Shown one piece after another: positions 55,203 to 64,000 of a stretch of 64,000 bases of DNA. The notes below the pieces were generated by a model. The model was not told the DNA's origin and ran no database searches. It saw nothing but the letters and a program-made list of their open reading frames with translations. Position 1 is the first letter of the stretch. Each line of letters starts with the position of its first letter. A program made the position numbers and the translations under genes. Origin of the DNA: Lepas anatifera (taxonomy: Eukaryota; Arthropoda; Thecostraca; Lepadidae); assembly GCA_034440635.1 (NCBI GenBank), contig JAOTON010002218.1, forward strand, positions 353,274-417,273, in the 5' to 3' direction.

Positions 55203-57217
55203 TTAATAACGAGCCACAGATGATTCATGTGTTCCAAAGGACATCATACTGAGCAAGGCACCCGCAGATGTTTTCCCAGAAAGATTGTGCCGCACAGGCA
55301 TGGGTAGCGCAGCAGCACGTGCGTCTGAGTGCCCACTTCTTTCCCACACATCAGGCAGATGGCCACGAAGTACGCCTTGCTGCAGCAGTGAGAATAGGTA
55401 GGTGTCGGCCGGTGTCCCATCCGGTTGAGGTACTGCTCCAAGCCTGCCCAGCACCCCACTTGAGACTGGCGCACCGTGACTGCGGCGTCACGATCGTGCC
55501 GAACGCCGGATGGCAGCGCGTGGTCCCGCATACTAGTTCAGTGCAAGCCGTTAGGCCAGTAGTGCTTCGCCGACCTGGAACTGTTCTCGCAAAGGTCTTG
55601 GGGTCGGCTCCGTCGTCATATTGTGGTAGAGCCCAAGTTTTTTTACCAGTGTGTCCACCAGTTAATTCCACGGTAGCCCGCGTTGCGCTGGCATCCACTG
55701 TAGCGCTTGCAAGCACTGCATATGTATAGACGCCTCTCATTTGACCGGATAAGAGGTCCCAGGTTCACCCTCCCATGGTAGAGCGTAAGGATAACACACT
55801 CCTGTACAGTGCCACAAGAGCGACCTGCGAGTTCAGGCGGGTGCCCATTGACCCATCATTCAGTTGCTTGCGGAGTCCAACGACTAGCTCCAGCGCGATT
55901 GTAGGTACTGAGTTCTGCATCGGTACTAGAACAGAGGGTCCGACAAACAAGGACGCTGGTTTCCCGCGTCTGGAGCACGATTGCCGTTCATCCACCACGG
56001 GAAACTTCCACCTCCGCGAAGCCATCCCATGACAGGTTATTGTGTGTTGTGTTGTCCCCTGGGTCCTCTAAGCAGGACCATAGCCCAGAGGCTCCCTGAA
56101 ACTGAGGTAGCCTCTGGCCAAGGCGGCCACCAGGCCGTCGCCCCACAGCTGCTCGGAGTCGATGTTTATGACTGTGGCCTGCCAGGTGCAGGCGGGTGCC
56201 GGCGAGGGACGGACATCGAACAAGCACATACACAGGCGTGTCCGCCTCCTTCCTGCAGACGGCGTATAGCGCCGTTTGGTACCACTTAACGAGGCATTGC
56301 GCACAGTCCCGCGAGGGATGCTTGCCGATCCGGTGCAGGTATCGGACTGATTTGCTCCAGTTGCCAGCTCTCAGTCGGTCCACGTCGGCGACTGCATTGC
56401 AAACCTCGCCGGGTATGGGGGCGGCAGTCCACCCCCCCATGATTCTTTGAAGAGGACAACCTTCCTCCACTCCTTGTTGACTGATCGCGCGAGGACCTTT
56501 GTCACGGTACGGGCGTGCATTTGGACGGTGTTCTGGGGCAGGCCAGAGGTCTTATTCACCATTGTGTCCGCCCTCTCAATGCCAGGCAGGCCGCCATGAG
56601 CGGGACCCGCTGCAGGTAGACTTCCTGTCTACCTGCAGCGGAGAAATCACCCATATGACCGCTCTCAGGGGTGTCATCTGTGCCACGACACCCCAAGCGA
56701 GCATGGAGAGGACGGCTTGGGAGTTCTTGCAGACAATGACCGGGGCCGTGACTGGTTCTCACCCTAGGCGATTGAAGTCAGCTAGTGCGGCTCGCAGTGT
56801 GATGAGCTCCGCTCGAGTGCTGGAGCACAGCTGGTGCACGCAACACTGGAATCTACCCGGGCGGAGGATCAGTAGGTTAGTCAATTGTTGTTCAGCGGTC
56901 GTGCATCGGACTGAGTACGGAGCTAAGCGGTGGTCGCCCAGTCCTTCATCCAGATCAAAGAGAACGGACTCCCGAGTCAGCCGCAGCTGAGCAGTGACTC
57001 CCAACAACTTCTCCACCGCGGTATCAGCCAGGCCGGCCTTGCTCAGGACCTCTTGGCCTAACCCCACCACCCCGAGGTAGAGTACAGGTGTCTTGGGGCT
57101 GTCGTGTCCACCGTGACTCGGAGCGGGTCTTCTGCGGGGAGCAATTTTGCTCAGCAAATCACGCACGTGGCCAGGGCGCGACGGCGAGTGGACCGTTGGT
57201 AGACCCGCTTCCACCAT
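55203..57217 (-). pseudogene. Two decayed LINE ORF2 tails in tandem
   Basis: Minus-strand fragments in several frames. The upstream piece (57217-56000) shows an RNase H-like CSSTRAELITLRAAL segment, a VCKNSQAVLSML segment and a C-terminal YLHRIGKHPSRDCAQC ... HVL/YVL-RCP block. The downstream piece (56000-55203) has an RT-thumb-like LVALYRSVLS and its own QYLNRMGHRPTPTYSHC ... HVLLRYP block. Two C-terminal blocks mean two elements or an internal duplication. RNase H points to an I-like non-LTR group. Many frameshifts and stops; no function. Confidence 0.65.
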
Positions 57218-57647
57218 GTGTGAGCCACAGGGGCCGACAGCAGGAAACCTGTGACCACTCTGGCTGCAACGCGGAGCTCCATCTCAACCAGCTCGACGTG
57301 GGAGGGGATGCCACGGGCAGCCATGCCCGCACGACCAATTCCAGGTCACTTCGCACATAGTCGCTAGCAACGGACCTGAGTTGCTGCTACCGCAGACCCC
57401 ACGAACGCGCTATGAGTTACGCAGTAGTGCGAGGAGTGGTCTTCTTCACATGATAGGTCGCGACGGTCAGCGGCGAGAAACAATGCAGCGGTGGAGTATG
57501 CAAGGGCGCCCTGACATATCCGCTGATTGCTCCTCCGTGACAGGTGTTTCCTTGAAAGCACTTCACTGAAACAAAATTTGCGTAAGCAATTAACGGATAT
57601 TGTCATTGGGAAGAAAACTGAACTATTTTGACAACATGTCTACTTTA

Positions 57648-57712
57648 ACAAGCGCACGAAAAGGGATCTGAGCCACCTTCGATTTGACGGCGGGGGGAGA
57701 TACCCTCAAATA
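57648..57712. mobile_element. Degenerate end of a CACGCGC-type TTAA element
   Basis: TTTAACAAGCGCACG followed by GATCTGAGCCACCTTCG and a G-run then TACCCTC reproduces, with changes, the left 65 bp of the elements at 2520 and 14792. The rest of the element is missing. Confidence 0.55.
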
Positions 57713-58219
57713 TTGTGCCCAACCCTCAGTTAGACAGAGGCAGACAGAGACAGCCAGGCAAAGAGGCACTAGAGTTTTAGGGTGCATCGGCTGCTAACGC
57801 AATGTGTGGGACGTACAGACAGCCACTGACATAGACAGGTAGACAAAGAGAGACGGACGGGCCAAATAGGCATTGCACTTTTAGGGTACACCGGCTGCTA
57901 GGGCAATGGGCAGGCAGGCAGGCAGAAACAGACAGAGAGAAACATACAAACATACATTGAAATTTTAAGCCTGTTGGCTGCTAAGGTTATGTGTGGGCCA
58001 GCCAGTCAGCCAGCCAGACAGACATACAGATGGACAAAGGCAGTCAAAGGCAGATACCGACAGATATAAATAGATAGACAAAGAAAGACTGTCAGACAGC
58101 CAGAGACAGACAGATATGGCTCGACAGATTATACATAAATTTAGAGATAACCAGACAGACAGAAATAAATAGATACAGACAGACAAAAACAGACCAACAG
58201 ACAAAGACATATAAGCAGA
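57713..58219. repeat. CAGACA-type microsatellite field
   Basis: Low-complexity sequence of imperfect CAGA, GACAGA and AGGCA repeats. Two blocks containing GGTGCATCGGCTGCTA and GGTACACCGGCTGCTA (57781 and 57886) show a larger period of about 100 bp. No gene. Confidence 0.75.
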
Positions 58220-58400
58220 GGGCGCGGTAGTGGAGTGGTCAGCCTAGCTGGCCGGCCCGCAGCCGACCCGGGTTTAAGGCCCCACGGCTCCCCTGAACAA
58301 GGAGCAAGCTGGCTAGCGACAAATCCTTCCAAAAGGGAAAGAGTTGGCGACGCCATATGACCCTGGCAGTTGGTGCGTCGATAAGCCCCAAAAATAATAT
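58220..58400 (+). mobile_element. tRNA-derived SINE, copy 1
   Basis: The head is tRNA-like (GGGCGCGGTAGTGGAGTGG A-box region, GACCCGGGTTTAAGG B-box-like). A unique body follows, ending with CATATGACCCTGGCAGTTGG and TGCGTCGATAAGCCCC, then an A-rich tail. A second copy lies in reverse orientation at 62800-62975. Pol III transcription is presumed from the boxes. Confidence 0.75.
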
Positions 58401-58489
58401 AAAAACATTCAGTCTGACAGACATAGGCAGAGAAAGACAGCCATGCAGAAAGACCGAGACAGATAAATAGAGATACAGACATAAACACC

Positions 58490-58659
<170 letters not shown>

Positions 58660-59254
58660 GTAAAGGAAGTGACAGCTGGAGCCAGTTCAGTCTGTAATGC
58701 TGAGAGGAGGGATGGATTCATCTGCCAAAGGGTATAGCATATCGAACTGGTGCTCAGGATCAAAGCTGGACCTCCTTGACATCAGGGATGCGGAGCCGAG
58801 ACAATTTTGGACGGCTCCGGCTCCTGTCCGGGGTTATGATTTCGGCTCCGGCTCCGGGTTCAAGTGTCCTAACGGCTCCGGCTCCGGCTCCGGGCAAAAT
58901 AGTCGGCTCCGACCGGCTCCGGCTCCGGCAATGGCAATGTTCCTATATCCAAAATGTGATCGAAACGTTCTCAAGGGCGTGAAAGTCCATCAGATACAAA
59001 GTGACTATGTATTTGTACGAATGAAAAATGGCGACTGGATGAACGAACGCTCTTGACCAGATGCCAAAGGCCAGTGAACCTCAAAACTGGACCAACCTAC
59101 ACTGCAGTGCAGTCGTATGGCAAACTGCACTGTACTGTTATGGCAAACAGAAATATGGGTCAGACATGCCCGCAAACCCACATAGAAAATTAAAGATACA
59201 ACGATCAAGTAAAGCTTGGACAGCCCGCAAAGAAAAACTTCGATGAGCTAACAG

Positions 59255-61669
59255 CAGGGTCGTTAAAAAAATATTTTTTTACTTTCAGATTCGAACCCAC
59301 TTTTTTCCCATTATATATTCAATTCTGATTTCAATGAGCCACATTCCAAGCATCTACGACAGCGGGAAAGATCGCCTCAAAACGGTTAAAGATTTCATGT
59401 TTCTGGCGCAATTGGCCCTCCGGCGTTGCAGTTTCCCCTTGTTAAATTGGGATGAAAGGGGTGCATAACCTACCAGTAAAGACAGCCTGGCATGTGCGTG
59501 CGTATAAGAGCGGTAGATGGAATTTAACATGCAGGCATCTACTTGTCAGATGTATTTGCAGCGCAATACAAATACATGTTATTCCACAAAAGACCTGAAA
59601 TTAAACGATTCCGCACCCTAGATCTAAATCCCGACAGAACAGGAATGCCTTCCGGAGGCAGACCTTTCTCTAGTAACTATCGCTAGAGAACGTCGTGAGG
59701 CAGATGCTTCTGCCTATTCTCCTGCAAACTATTTAAGAGCTCTGGTACTGATAAAAGAAGATCCTGTTTCATATTTTTACCCTTTAGGTGGCTCACGAAA
59801 TCCCCCACCAGCTTCACACCACGTTCTGTGGGACCATTCACGACAGTAAGTTCTGGAATACCTCGAAACAGGGGAAGCCATACCAGTCACCAGCTTCTCA
59901 ACGGAGCCATTTCATGTTAGAATCTTTCAGATTCAGGCGCTCGAATACCATCCAGCTTTCAGGAATGAGAAATTGGGAGAGGCTTGGTATCGAGCCGAGC
60001 TCTTCATAGCCTCTGTCGGAAACTTTAGCCTACCTAACTGAAAGGTGGATGGTTTTGCTGTTTAGGCCAGGTACTGTATCACTGCCTTTTTACCTTCAGC
60101 ATTGTGATTCTTATTTACGAAGCAGATTATAACTTTCTGGTCACAAATAACAGTTGCGTTTGCACATTGACTTCAGCGCCTCTACACAATACCGGAGTAT
60201 TATCTCGAATTGCGCAAGCTGGTTTACGTGTGGCTGTCAGGAGAGGTTGTCTCCAACAAATGTCTGTTTAGAAGACCCGGAGCTCACCAGCGAGCCATTT
60301 TATGGAATATACGACATTTATGGCATGAAGTGCGTGCTATTACTGTGTCAGATTCCGTTCATCATTCCAGAAGATACTTAAAGACAGAATATTATAATTT
60401 TTGGAGTTTAACAACGCATCAACTGCTCAGGTCATATGGCATCAGAGGAGAGAGGGAAGGAATTAGCTCGGGCTAGAGCAGGGCGCCAGATTCTGCCTCT
60501 GGGTGGGCTCAAACCCACGACACCCAGCATATAATGAATGTCATTGGCCAAGCCGAGCGCAAGCGCTAACCGACTGAGCCACTCAGACTCCGAAATAGTT
60601 AGCGGCTTTCCTCATAAGTGGTTCTAAACCATGCATTTGGGTTCCTCCGTCGCGGATAGTCAGCTTTAGAGCCTTCTATGAGCCTCAAAGCTATCCATAA
60701 AATGCAATGCAGTGCTTTCATTAAGTTAATATAGAAATCGCCCTGAATGTGCTGAAGTCAATTTGTCATCAGCTGTGGTATCTGTGCACAGAAAGTTATA
60801 TTCTGTCGCGCTGGTGAGAACCACCATCGTGGAGGTAAGGAGCCAGTCGCACAACAATTGGCCAAAACAGCAAACGATTCACATTTGACTAGGGCAGGCT
60901 TAAGTTTCCGATAGAGGCTATGAAGAGCTATGTAAATGGTCGGTACTAAGCCTCAGCCAGCTTGTTACTCCTGACAGCTGGCTGGTATTCGATTGCCTGA
61001 ATCTGAAATATTCTGACCAGAAATGGCTCCGTTGAGAAGCTGGTATAGCTTCCCCTGGTTCAAGGTATTCCAGAACTTACTGTCGTGAACGGTCCCACAG
61101 AACGTGGTGTGAAGCTGGTGGAAGATTTCGTGAGCCACCGAAAGGGTAAAAATATGAAACAGGATCTTCTTTTATCAATACCAGAGCTCTTAAATAGTTC
61201 GCAGGAGAATAGGGAGAAGCACCTGCCTCACGACGTTCTCCAGCGATAGTTACTAGACAAAGGTTCGCCTCCGGAAGGCATTCATGTTCTGTCGCGATCT
61301 TGAGTACAAGGGTGCTGAATCATTTAATTTCAGGTCTTTTGTGGAATACCATGTATTTGTATTGCGCTACAAATACATCTGACAAGTAAATGCCTGCATG
61401 TTAAATCCCATCTACCGCTCTTATACGCACGCACATGCCACGCTGTCTTTACGGGTAGGTTTTGTACCCCTTATATACCAATTTAACAAGGGGAGACTGC
61501 AACGCCGGGCGGCCTATCGCGCCCGAAACATGAAATCTTTAACCGTTTTGAGGCGATCTTTCCCGCTGTCGTAGACGCTTGGAATGTGGCTCATTGAAAT
61601 CAGTATTGAATATATAATGGCAAAAAGTGGGTTCGAGTCTGAAAAGAAAGTTTTTTTGAACGACCCTAT
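59255..61669. mobile_element. Foldback hAT-type element nested in the 4.0-kb hAT
   Basis: 2415 bp with ends CAGGGTCGTT followed by an A-run and the reverse AACGACCCTAT, flanked by GCTAACAG (59247-59254 and 61670-61677). The arms, about 780 bp (59255-60030 and 60893-61669), are inverted copies at high identity; the roughly 860-bp loop holds a tRNA-like sequence. An ACTTTCAG then ATTCGAACCC block begins each arm. No transposase frame is recognisable. Confidence 0.85.
60498..60588 (-). pseudogene. tRNA-like sequence in the loop of the foldback element
   Basis: On the minus strand, TGGCTCAGTCGGTTAGCGC (A-box and D-arm) and GTGGGTTTGAGCCCAC (a complete T-arm hairpin) are both strong. Spacing is about 20 nt longer than a class I tRNA. 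The 5' acceptor strand GTCTGAG has no good partner. It is a tRNA-derived SINE head or pseudogene. Confidence 0.5.
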
Positions 61670-61784
61670 GCTAACAGTGTTCAACATAAAAAAACACATC
61701 AGATAGGCTGATGGCATAATTCATTTTCGAGAAAAATCGGAACCAACCACCCTACTGCCCAGGGCCCAGCAGCTGGTTCGCTCA

Positions 61785-62085
61785 CTACACCACCCAATCG
61801 CGGTTGGAGCGGGGCAGCAACATTGCCTTCAATGTGTCTGATCTTAGTCTGGACCTGAGATCAGTAAGCAGTAGCTTCATCGCGGAGAACAACCTCTCCA
61901 CGGACACCTGAGTAACTGGTAGCGCGGCCATTACCAGGCTAGTCGGCTGGATGATGGCTGGATATTTATCTAAGATGTCGCATACGGTCGCTCTCTTTAG
62001 GCGACCCAGGTTTTTGAAGTCGGCTAGTGCCGCATCGAGTGACGGGGATGCTGTTTTCTGCGCCTTTTGCCCTGGGTTCTCGACA
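61785..62085 (-). pseudogene. hAT transposase, C-terminal dimerisation domain
   Basis: About 100 residues on the minus strand: DILDKYPAIIQPTSLVMAAL, then PVTQVSVERLFSAMKLLLTD, then LRSRLRSDTLKAMLLPRSN. This is the hallmark C-terminal domain of hAT transposases, needed for multimer formation. The N-terminal zinc finger and RNase H-fold catalytic core are not found; the frame upstream runs into an unrelated repeat at 62085. It lies in the orientation expected for transcription inward from the right end of the element. Confidence 0.88.
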
Positions 62086-62290
62086 GACCTAGTATAAACT
62101 AGGTACTTCTCCGAGTACATGATAGCTCTCCTGGGGGGGGAGGTGGGAGCAAAGATTTTATTGCTCGACAGACCTAGTGTAAACACCTTTTTCAAACAAT
62201 TTCATCGGCCTTTGGGGGGCCAGAAGATAGTCTGTCCCCCTTCCAGGGCTTTGGGGGGCATGACAGGAATGGCATCCCCCTGCGTCTGTC
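62085..62290. repeat. Second copy of the 25080-25470 repeat
   Basis: Shares CAGACCTAGTATAAA, GAGTACATGATAGCTCTC, GACCTAGTGTAAACAC and TTTGGGGGGCCAGAAGATAG with the earlier copy. It truncates the hAT transposase reading frame. Confidence 0.7.
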
Positions 62291-62292
62291 AA

Positions 62293-62423
62293 CAGGGGCG
62301 GATGCAGGCCGACGGTATGGGATAAATCGTGAAAAACATATGGTTTTTTAAGAAAATCGCCAAAAATTGGGCAGTTTGGGGGCCAATGCCTTTTTTTGCT
62401 CGCCCTTCATGGATCCGCCAGTG
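62293..62423. mobile_element. Short hAT-type MITE
   Basis: 131 bp from CAGGGGCGGATGCAGG to CATGGATCCGCCAGTG, flanked by TCTGTCAA and TCAGCCAA (6 of 8). A similar left end occurs alone at 33338. Confidence 0.65.
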
Positions 62424-62799
62424 TCAGCCAATGCTTTCATTTGTTGCCAATTTCTGCCCCTGCTAAATGGCCTAAATGACATTACCTGCCCGAGAGTGAG
62501 ACCGTATACGGAACACCCTAGTTGGAATATTTCATTAATCTCGATATTCATAACATATTGAGAAAGTGTAATATTTCAGGTGAATAAAGGTGTTTCCATG
62601 CGACATCTCACGAGGTAAAATGTGACCATTTCACGTTTGACTTTTGGTAATTTGAGAGCTCTTTGGGAGCCGGAGCCGGACCCTTTCTGACGGCTCCGGC
62701 TCCGGCTCCGATCAAAAGTGTTTCGGCGGCTCCGGCTCCGGGCAGAATGGTCGGCTCCGACCGGCTCCGGCTCCGGCTCCGCATCCCTGCTTGACATAA

Positions 62800-62975
62800 T
62801 AACAATAACTGTTGGGACTTATTGACGCACCAACTACCAGGGTTATATGGCATCGCCAACTCTTTCCCCGTTGGAGGGGTTTCTTGGGAGTCAAATTGCT
62901 CCTTGCACAAGGAATCTGCCGGGCCTTAAACCCGGGTCGGCCGCGTGGAGCCAGGTTGTTAATCACTATAATACC
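62800..62975 (-). mobile_element. tRNA-derived SINE, copy 2
   Basis: Reverse-complement relative of 58220-58400: it shares GGCCGACCCGGGTTTAAGG, GGGGAAAGAGTTGGCGA and CATATAACCCTGG, TTGGTGCGTCAATAAG. Its 3' tail (CAACAGTTATTGTTATTATG) runs directly into the hAT target site, so the hAT element inserted at the tail of this SINE. Confidence 0.7.
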
Positions 62976-63117
62976 ATGCCCACACCTCCTCGGCATCACA
63001 AAACTGGCCATCAAGTACATTGCACTTGCAGTCATACTGGAACTCTGCATCTTAGGCATCAAAACATAGCTAGACAGATTTAGGGTTGCGGGCCAAAGTA
63101 CTCAAGGAAGAAGTTCA

Positions 63118-63255
63118 TAACGGGAAGAAGTTATGCTTAAAGTAGGTACGTACGCAAAAGTACGTATGGCTTAAGTACGTAGAGATAAAATACGTACCTA
63201 ATACGCGTCTAAAAATCGTAATGGAAAAGGTTCGTATGGAAAAAGTTTGTACGGG
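63118..63255. repeat. TACGTA-rich short repeat
   Basis: Imperfect alternation of TACGTA, AAGTACGTA and TTCGTATGG units beside the next TTAA element. No gene. Confidence 0.6.
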
Positions 63256-63259
63256 TTAA

Positions 63260-64000
63260 CCTTCGCCCGGGTGGGGGTCTTTTAGACCCCCTCGGGTTTT
63301 TCCGAAGTGACCAAAAAACGGCGGCCCGCAGCGCCGCCAAACTTAGTATAGCTGTTCCTTCATCATTTTTACATCTTTCCTGAAAATTTTAGCTCAACGT
63401 CATATCAGGTCAGGTCACCAGGCCAAGTGAAGTGACCTCACCTCAAAAAATTCTCAGGACTGCATAACTAAAAGGAGGTTTAATTGATCAATTCGAAACT
63501 CATACCACATAATGGGCTCACCAGGAGCTACAACATATATTCCGGAATTTTTTATATTGGTGACCTAAGGTCATGTGCAGAGCATGACCTCCCCGTTGTA
63601 AATACATGGGGAAAATAACGAAATGAGTTTTTTTCTCAATAAGTATGGATTGAATCAACTTCCAACATCGTTTAAGACTTGCTCTTAGCCCATTTCTAAA
63701 GTTGATACCCAAAATTTTGACTTGTGACCTTTGAAAGGTCACGTTGGGTCAAATAAGCATTTTTTGGTGTTTTACTGTATACATTTTTAGTAAACAAAGA
63801 TATAACTTTCATTTTTCACCAAAGTATTTATATAGTCACTGCAAGTCAAATGATATACATCATGACTATACCAGGGCAAGTTGGGTCAGACCGTTGACCC
63901 GGGTCAGGTCAAATGTCAAATTTGACCTGGCATGGTAATATTATATATCATTTGATTTTTATTGATGCGAGGATTGCAATGGTGCATCAGCTATTGCTGC
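63260..64000. mobile_element. TTAA element, left part, running off the window
   Basis: Starts after TTAA (63256-63259) with CCTTCGCCCGGGTGGGGG. The body aligns with the 23913 element: a CCCTCGGGTTTTTC block, the GC hairpin (GGCGGCCCGCAGCGCCGCC, 63318-63340), TGACCTAAGGTCA, and ATAATGGGC blocks. AGGTCA/TGACCT hexamers continue to 63930. The right end is outside the window. Confidence 0.75.

Larger units (their letters stand above)
58783..62789. mobile_element. 4.0-kb hAT element with transposase remnant and nested insertions
   Basis: The ends are CAGGGATGCGGAGCCG and, reversed, CAGGGATGCGGAGCCG. The perfect 8-bp duplication CTTGACAT is at 58775-58782 and 62790-62797. Both subterminal regions are arrays of GGCTCCG (58795-58930 and 62664-62783). 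It contains the C-terminal end of its transposase (minus strand) and at least three later insertions: 59255-61669, the repeat at 62085-62290 and the MITE at 62293-62423. Without these the element is about 1.2 kb, so most of the transposase is deleted. Confidence 0.93.

Noticed and set aside
55268..57569. Plus-strand frames up to 163 codons over the LINE tails
   Set aside because: The opposite strand carries recognisable LINE motifs; these frames are antisense shadows in GC-rich sequence.

Overview
The window looks like transposon-dense, largely intergenic DNA from a large metazoan genome, most likely an invertebrate. The signs are GT/AG-type exons, a CR1/L2-like non-LTR retrotransposon whose ORF1 carries a PHD finger, P-element/THAP-type and hAT-type sequences, tRNA-derived SINE-like elements and long microsatellites. 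I cannot name the species. I found no complete host gene, no rRNA, no CRISPR array and no bacterial operon. The nearest thing to a host gene is a two-exon THAP-domain reading frame at 26831-27625.

Layout. Positions 1-4260 and 12004-17700 are two direct copies of one segment. Copy B is longer because of three insertions, so copy A acts as a natural empty site. Between them lie a 290-bp hairpin (4808-5097) and a nearly intact retrotransposon (about 5100-10073). It has a PHD/coiled-coil/RRM-like ORF1, then endonuclease and reverse transcriptase regions broken by one frameshift, and a heptanucleotide 3' tail. Positions 18931-19635 hold a MITE inserted inside another MITE of its own family. Positions 19836-22811 hold a P-element/THAP9-like transposase pseudogene cut by a 1022-bp hAT-type MITE. 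Positions 23913-36150 mix TTAA-flanked elements, hAT MITEs and the THAP exons. Positions 41237-45570 are a 4.3-kb hAT-type element filled with a degenerate GTGCCCC-containing minisatellite. Positions 45674-48513 are a large inverted repeat with a TTAA element inserted exactly at its centre. Positions 51400-52582 are another TTAA element. Positions 55203-57217 hold two decayed LINE tails on the minus strand. Positions 58783-62789 are a hAT element that still encodes the transposase C-terminus and contains a second, foldback hAT-type element. The window ends inside one more TTAA element.

Two groups of non-autonomous elements dominate. Group 1 is hAT-type: CA...TG ends, GC-rich bodies, and 8-bp target duplications readable at about 16 insertions, most of them perfect. 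Several families are built almost entirely of one short motif (GGCGCCCCC, GTGCCCC or GGCTCCG). Group 2 is flanked by TTAA, with termini such as CACGCGC, CCCGCGC or AGGGAATGTGGCACC. Several of these carry a subterminal GC hairpin followed by a T-run, and many AGGTCA/TGACCT hexamers, the half-site of nuclear hormone receptors. The copy A/copy B comparison and the interrupted transposase let insertion sites be read to the base.
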